Source: Pohlia nutans
Lineage: Eukaryota; Streptophyta; Bryopsida; Bryales; Mniaceae
Reading direction: 5' to 3'
DNA: 64,000 nt
Assembly: GCA_022496805.1 (NCBI GenBank)
Contig: CM040103.1
Location: 10,558,001 to 10,622,000, forward strand
A model generated the notes under the pieces. It made no database searches, was not told the origin of the DNA, and saw nothing but the letters and a program-made list of their open reading frames with translations. How positions within the stretch are numbered: the first letter of the stretch is position 1; each line of letters begins with the position of its first letter. The position numbers were made by a program, and so were the translations under genes. Positions 58,258 through 64,000 of this stretch are shown here, piece by piece.

Positions 58258-59517
58258 TAATAATCTCATTGAAAGTGTTGTATTGAGTACATGGAAGAAG
58301 CATGGTGACTGATGTCTTCTCAAATTAGTAAAATATGAATGAAGACCATAGAATGTGGCAGCGTTTGAAATTAAATATACTCATGAGGTATTTTAATTCT
58401 TGATTTTATTAATTTAATAATATACTCAGTGTAATTAAAGAAATTGTTATCACAAGTAAGGTACATAGATCCCATCCCTATTGGAAGATACATGTATAGG
58501 AATATGTTATAGTGTTGTGATGTATTCTTAATACATGTCGCATGGTGCAGGAAAAAAAAAATGAAGAACATGAATACCTACCTTGAGCCTTTGGTAGATG
58601 AATTACTGACCCTTTGGGTGGACGGAGTGGATGCGTACGATGCAAATACTCAAAGTTCTTTCAAATTGTACGCTTGTTACTTGTGGTCAATTCACGATTT
58701 TCCTGGTTATGGAGTTTGTTCATCTTTACAAACTCAAGGATTAAAGGCATGCCCTCCATGTGGTCCAAATGTTCTTGAATCAAAAAAGTGTCCTTATTTG
58801 AAGAAGGTAATTTACATTGGCCATAGAAAATATGTACCTATTAAGCATTGTTATCGGCTTAATAGAAACAAAGCGAAGTTTGATGGCGTGTCATACTTGA
58901 ATGTACCCAAGCCAGGCAGGACTTCTGGGAAGTTTTGGTTAAAGCAATGGCGGAAGGTCGCTATCGACAAGACATTGAGTTTGAAAGACTCAGGGATGAA
59001 AGATAAATCTATCTTTTTTCGTCTCCCTTATTACAAAGCTAGTGAATTCTTATACCAATTGAATTTTCTATTCTGGAGTACGATGAAAGTAACTTCTAAA
59101 TGTCCACGCATCTAGTTACAGGATGTTTTGTTGGTCAAGCCCAATTTTGATATTGAATATGATTTTGTTGCCAATACACCCAACTAAGAAAATGAACTAC
59201 AATAAGTCTAGTTTGTGCTCTACTTCTCAAATCTTAAAATTTTCAATTATTGAGTATTTTATTGCTTGTGCAAGCTTTGTAGCTCAAGGTTTGAATTACA
59301 CTACATAGGGTTTTCACCTTTTTAATTTCATTAATTAACTAAAAAAATTCTATGGAGAACATATCATGTCATTCTCCATTGTAATTCGTAGTTTCGTATA
59401 TGCTCCCAAAAAACTATTAATTATGAAAATTATTATTGTAATAAAAATTAATTTTTGATGTATTTGACTAGAAAATATGTTAAAAAGGCCGCATTAAATC
59501 AAAAAAAATCAAAATAA

Positions 59518-59617
59518 ATATATTAGGGTTAGAATTAAGGTAAAAGAATTAGGGTTAGAATCAAGGTAACTTTGTTAGAATTAGGGTTAGAATTAGGGTT
59601 AGAATTAAGGTAAAAGT
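59518..59617. repeat. TTAGGGTTAGAATTA-type degenerate tandem tract
   Basis: Several repeats of TTAGGGTTAGAATTA and AAGGTAAAA words occur. The tract replaces the 5' part of MITE copy C and is flanked by TCAAAATAAATAT on each side, suggesting local expansion. It is not a plant telomere repeat (TTTAGGG). Confidence 0.6.
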
Positions 59618-59966
59618 TCAAAATAAATATATTTTTGTCAAATTTAATATCAAAAATTATATTTAAGGTAGAAAAAAATTATATGTACAAGGAGTAAAAA
59701 ATTGAAAGTGAAGAAATTAAAGGAGACCTATGATTGGAGCATTTCTAGAAAGCCCTTTGTATTTTGGGCTTTCAAACTTCAAATTTCTCGACGGTGAAGT
59801 TTTTTCCAAATGAAGTCTATTATCTAATCCCAATGGTCAAAAGATGTATCATATCTTAATTTAAACATCTACTCAAAACACCAACCACAATAAAGCTAAA
59901 ATACTTGTTTTTTGGGGCGTTTGACAAAAATTCAAGCATAATATGGTTGAATGGGCATTTAGAGGT
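59618..59966 (+). mobile_element. TA-flanked MITE, copy C, 5' truncated
   Basis: Aligns with the 3' two thirds of copies A and B, from TTCAAAATAAATAT to GGGCATTTAGAGGT, then TA. Same orientation as A and B. It lies in the third large intron of the CACTA gene. Confidence 0.75.
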
Positions 59967-61759
59967 TAATACACCTTGCACAATATGAGGAAGTGCCATG
60001 ATTGACCATTAAATTCATTTTAGTGTATCTTCAAGCCAGAGGTACTAAAATTATATGCAAGAGCAGCACATGAACATCTTCATCACTTGAACATTGAATC
60101 TCAATTTACAAGGACTTGAAATAGTGTGGGATTGGTTGTTGTGTATGATATTTTGCAGTATTTGAAGGTACCACACCTCCTTGATGTAATGCATACGGAG
60201 AAGAATGTTTGTGCTGCGCTTCTGAAAACCTTTTCAAATTGCAAGGGCACTAGGGCGGATTCTTTGGCGTTGCGACAATCAATGGCACATTTCAATCTAA
60301 TGAAGGATTTCGACCGAGAGAGGATGGGACATACGAGGGAGCAAATTGGATTTGGACCACAAGTGAATATGATGAGGTAATTCAGTTGCTTTCGAATGTG
60401 AAGACTCCTTTTGGATATGGCTCTTCCTTTAAACACAAATTCAATGACCGGAAGATTGTAGGATTTAAAACTCATGATTATCACAGCCTATTACATGACC
60501 TTTTTCCCATCGCGGTGTGTGGCACACTAACAGAAGACATAACAAGGATAATTTACAAAATATCCTCTCTTTTCAAATGGTTGTGCTCAAAGGAAATTGC
60601 TAAGAAGGATATGTGGCAAAAAAAAATAGAAGCAGCAGAAATTCTTTGTGAAATTGAGATGTGTTTGCCACTATCTCTTCTCGACATGCAATTCCACAAC
60701 ATTGAACACCTTGTAGAGGAAGTTGAGCTATGTGGTCCCGTATCAGTGAAGTGGATGTATTTCCAAGAACGGTACTTGAAGAACTTGAAAGACTTTGTGA
60801 GGCAAAGGTCTCGCTCGGAGGGATCTATGGCAGAAGGATACATATGTGCAGAGGCCATGTTTTACGTGAATGAATATTCCCTCCTTTTGCACAAAAAAGC
60901 CCTCATCCTTAGAAAGCCCACCGAAGAAGATGCCAAATTGACTTGGATTGTGCTTCCTAAAAATGGAACAAATATGTTAATCAGCCCAGTGTTTAGAGAA
61001 CAAGCACATCGCTTTTTATTATTGAATGCTCCTTGTATGGAGAGATGGAGAGAGCACTACGATAGGGAATGTGGTCATTTGTTTGTGCGACCGTCCTTCA
61101 CTTAGTGGATTCTTCCAATGATCCAGTCAAAGATTTCTAACAAAACATACATCTCCCAAATGGAGCTAGACATTGCAGTCGGGCCAGGAGAAAGGGAAAA
61201 ATTTTACACAATGAGTTGGGCTTCTGGGAAGCACTTCCGTGTATTGTCCCGTGACCTACATAAGAAAAACACGGTAGACTCCGGGCTCTCAGCGTGGTAC
61301 GAGGTGGAAGGCAACAAAACAAAATATTTTGGGTATGTTGAAAGTATTGTTAGACTAAGCTTTGACAGCTTCGAAACCGTGCTTTTTAAGGGGAGGTTTT
61401 GGGACACAATTATCCGACAACATGGTCCTAACGCAACCTTACTTGAAGACGAATGTGGGCTCTTACGTGTGAAAACATCGATAGTTCTCAGCGGTGACAA
61501 AATGGAGGATGAACCGTTTGAGCTCCCTAAAGATGTCCCACAGGTGTTTTACGTGGATGACCCAATTAATGAAGGTTGGAAACTAATTGTCAAAGTAGAT
61601 CCTAGATCTAATTTAGTTGTCTATAAACGTGGAGCACAAAATGGGCATGGAGACCATGGGGGAGGTTCAAGCGAAACGGAAGGAACTGGTAAGGCCATAT
61701 TCGTTATATTGAAATGTTGTGTAGCCCCATTTTCATCAGTAAGTGAAACTTAAATTGTT

Positions 61760-63284
61760 TTATCTTAGTACAAGTAAATTATGATAAATAGATAACAACA
61801 CAAAATTCATGAATTTTAGTATAGAAAAAGTGTTTGAGAAATTTTTATTATTTTGGGTTCATTTACTATTTTTGAACCCTAACAAACCACGGGTTTTCAT
61901 GTTTTTGAGTGTCATTTTAACCTTTTTTCATATAGATTTTCATGAGAAAATTTTTCCCTATTGATAGAAAATACAGTATTAAACATTTAAATATAGTGTA
62001 AATTCTTATTTAGACAATCTAATTTTTTTCCAATGTCTTTAGAAACATTCAAGAAGTACCCAAAAAATTTCTAATTGATGTTTTTCACTTCAAACGCTAT
62101 ATTCTTGGTACCTGTACGGTCAAATTCTACAAAAAATTTATGATGCACAATGTTGGTTGTCGTTAACAAAAACCTACAGTTCTAGTTTAAAATAACAATT
62201 TCTGAGGTTCATTATAAGCCCTGGCCCGGCTACGCATTGTCCCGAAAATAACCCCTTTTATTCTGAAACTTCCACTTAATAAGTAATAATGGAAAAAAAT
62301 ATAAATAAATAAGATTCTCATTTTTGTACCGACATTTCAAATACACATTTTTATTTCCGACAAAAAATAAATAAAAAATTTAACAATGGGAGCGTACGCG
62401 AACATTGAAATGTCCTAGTTAGAACACTATTGCCATTTAGATCTTTGTCGCGCCAGCGTCGAATTTCAGGACGCTGGATGATTTCTGACGCGTCTTTTCA
62501 TCACGTAGGTTGATTTTTTTCATCCATTTATTCTTGTTTTTTTAATTCTTGATCAGTTTAACTACCATTTGTACGGTACGGATGTTCAAAAGAGGAGAAT
62601 GAGAATTTTTGAAAAACAGCAAAAGTGGTGCACGTCAACTGTCATTATCAATTCTAAAAGTGAGACCTTCAATATGATTTTCCATAATAAATATAATCAA
62701 ATAGTACAAACCATACCATCTTGTAGTGTATGGTATTCCAATTTCATTACAATGTTTAAAAAATCCTAATATTACTTTTGGATTTATGATTTAACCCTTA
62801 AACAACAATTCCTTTCCTGATACCACACCCAAAATCTCTTTTAAATTGACATTTTAAGCATGATTCTGTGTTTAATTTACTTTAGCTTTATTCTAAAGAA
62901 GTATGGATCCCTCTAAAGTGCTTGGTTTGGAGTTTTAAAAACCCCATTTGGTGCTATGGTGTAGAAATTATAAGCAAGATTCTCCCAAATGAAAACCAAG
63001 CCCGTGGGGCTAGCATTGTCGATTTAGGGTTAATTTCAAGAGAAAACCTTGCAAGATTAATTTAAAAATACCAATAATAAATATGATGAATCCAAGCGTA
63101 CGGATGTTATCTTCACATTGGTATTTATAACTCTAGTTTGTACATGAAATCTATTTTAATTCTTTATCAAACATTTTATAACAAATCTTTATAAACAGTG
63201 ATGAAATGGGACCTTAAAGGGTTAGGGTTAAAATGAACTATAGAATAATTAGCATTTAAATTATAAATCTGCATACTGTCTCAG
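61760..63284. other. Probable last intron of the CACTA gene
   Basis: AT-rich and without a domain. A GTAAGG donor at 61689 and a TCTCAG acceptor at 63284 would make it an intron. Confidence 0.4.
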
Positions 63285-63663
63285 AATAATGAATCTGTGT
63301 TGTGGTGAGCGACCAGATGCCCAGGAAAATATTCAGGATGAAGGGCGGACAGTGAGGGGAGGTGAGTTGGTCGCTGTGGAGGCGGATGACGACGCCGGCG
63401 AGGCACTGGATGGCGGTGTTCATGTGCCAAATCTTGTCATTGTTGTCGATGTTGTGGAAACGTCATTTTCTGATGACGAAGAGGAGGAAGAAACTGTGGC
63501 GAGAATAAGACATCCTGAGTTGTTAGAAATTGAATTACGGGAAGATTTACGGAGTATACTACCATCGGAATTGGACGATATAGAAAGTGACGGGGAGTTG
63601 GAGGACACCGAGACACGCGGACAACGCTATCGCCTGGACTCAGCCGAAAAACCGCAGCAGTAG

Positions 63664-64000
63664 AATGGAGTGCACGGATACAAACGGTGAGAGGCAGCAA
63701 ATAATGGGATATTTTACGTAGGAGACGGGCGGTGCATTAACGTCCAGTAGCCGCGTGGAAGAGGGACGGGATGCCTATATTGGAAGAACAAAGGAATTAG
63801 ATGCATGAACTCTAAAATCGCGCTTCGAGATTCGGCCGTCATGGTACACCAATCACGTCGTTGATGGGAGTCTGAATTATCGGGTGAGAAGTGCTGTCAC
63901 TTCCACTTCCATATGGCAGTGCACACGATACTAACACTCCTGTGACAAGTGAAATCATTTTTTTCGGTGTTGTGTGTCATAGTAAACTAAGAATAAATAG
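63664..64000. other. Sequence after the last CACTA exon
   Basis: No gene recognised. The 3' end of the CACTA element may lie here or beyond the window. Confidence 0.35.

Larger units (their letters stand above)
53785..63663 (+). pseudogene. CACTA (En/Spm) transposase, multi-exon, broken
   Basis: Exon 53785-54060 encodes a transposase-associated zinc-binding segment (CPCCKCARN). Exon 56492-57094 has KLYDACPCDDTLYYG and CPKCNLSRY. Exons 57238-57571 and 58551 to ~59037 form Transposase_21, with YFPLIPRLLAYY, SIWPVTL, YLEPLVDELLTLWVDG and FPGYG. The exon from 60159 has LLDVMHTEKNVC, then DUF4218 (GPVSVKWMYFQER, EGYICAEAMFY) and DUF4216 (GYVESIVRLSFDSF, PFELPKDVPQVFYVDD). A probable last exon (63285-63663) is acidic. 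Lesions: TAA at 56861-56863, a frameshift near 60360 and TAG at 61103-61105. The exon ending near 59037 has no GT donor at the expected place, only AAA|GCTAGT, either a GC-AG intron or a mutated site. The order is the standard plant TNPD layout. The CACTA termini were not found, so the element may extend beyond the window. Confidence 0.85.

Overview
The window is nuclear DNA of a land plant. Supporting this are a mitochondrial glycine-cleavage H-protein gene with a plant-like presequence, a plant-type CACTA (En/Spm) transposase with the Transposase_21, DUF4218 and DUF4216 order, two Ty1/Copia elements, a Tourist-type MITE, and introns that are mostly AT-rich with GT..AG ends. I cannot place the species. 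Long gene-free AT-rich stretches and many decayed elements indicate a repeat-rich genome, perhaps a seed-free plant, but that is a guess.

Layout. 1-1 kb: relic of a hAT transposon. 1.6-3.9 kb: copies of an unnamed ~120-bp repeat and a SINE-like sequence. 4.7-5.9 kb: the only clear housekeeping locus, a tRNA-Gln(UUG) directly upstream of GCSH, followed by a decayed tandem duplicate of the GCSH 3' end. 6.9-7.2 kb: a Tourist-type MITE. 7.2-15 kb: no recognisable gene. 15.2-17.5 kb (minus): a pogo-like transposase pseudogene. 17.9-18.1 kb: a strong foldback. 21.4-29.6 kb (minus): a broken Ptta/En-Spm-like transposase gene with a 4.7-kb intron holding LTR-like sequence and a 234-bp tandem duplication. 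29.7-34.6 kb (minus): a complete-length but decayed Copia element with a TAGAC target duplication.

34.98-52.59 kb is the most interesting part. Its two ends carry related sequences in inverted orientation: GTGAGC heptads, then CCTATNACCGTGG-like motifs. Between them lie a SWIM-type, MULE-like transposase pseudogene (minus, running to the left end), about 34 tandem copies of a 148-bp satellite, and a nine-exon gene (plus, running to the right end). That gene encodes about 1,089 aa with an N-terminal ParB/sulfiredoxin-like domain (DGNHR motif) and a C-terminal beta-class DNA N6/N4-methyltransferase-like domain. I read this as a candidate large DNA transposon carrying a DNA-modification gene. 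A young Copia element with visually identical 258-bp LTRs and a perfect GCTAC duplication sits in exon 4 and splits the ParB half from the methyltransferase half.

53.8-63.7 kb: a multi-exon CACTA transposase pseudogene (plus). Three of its large introns hold copies of one ~536-bp TA-flanked MITE in the same orientation. The remaining intervals show no gene I can support.
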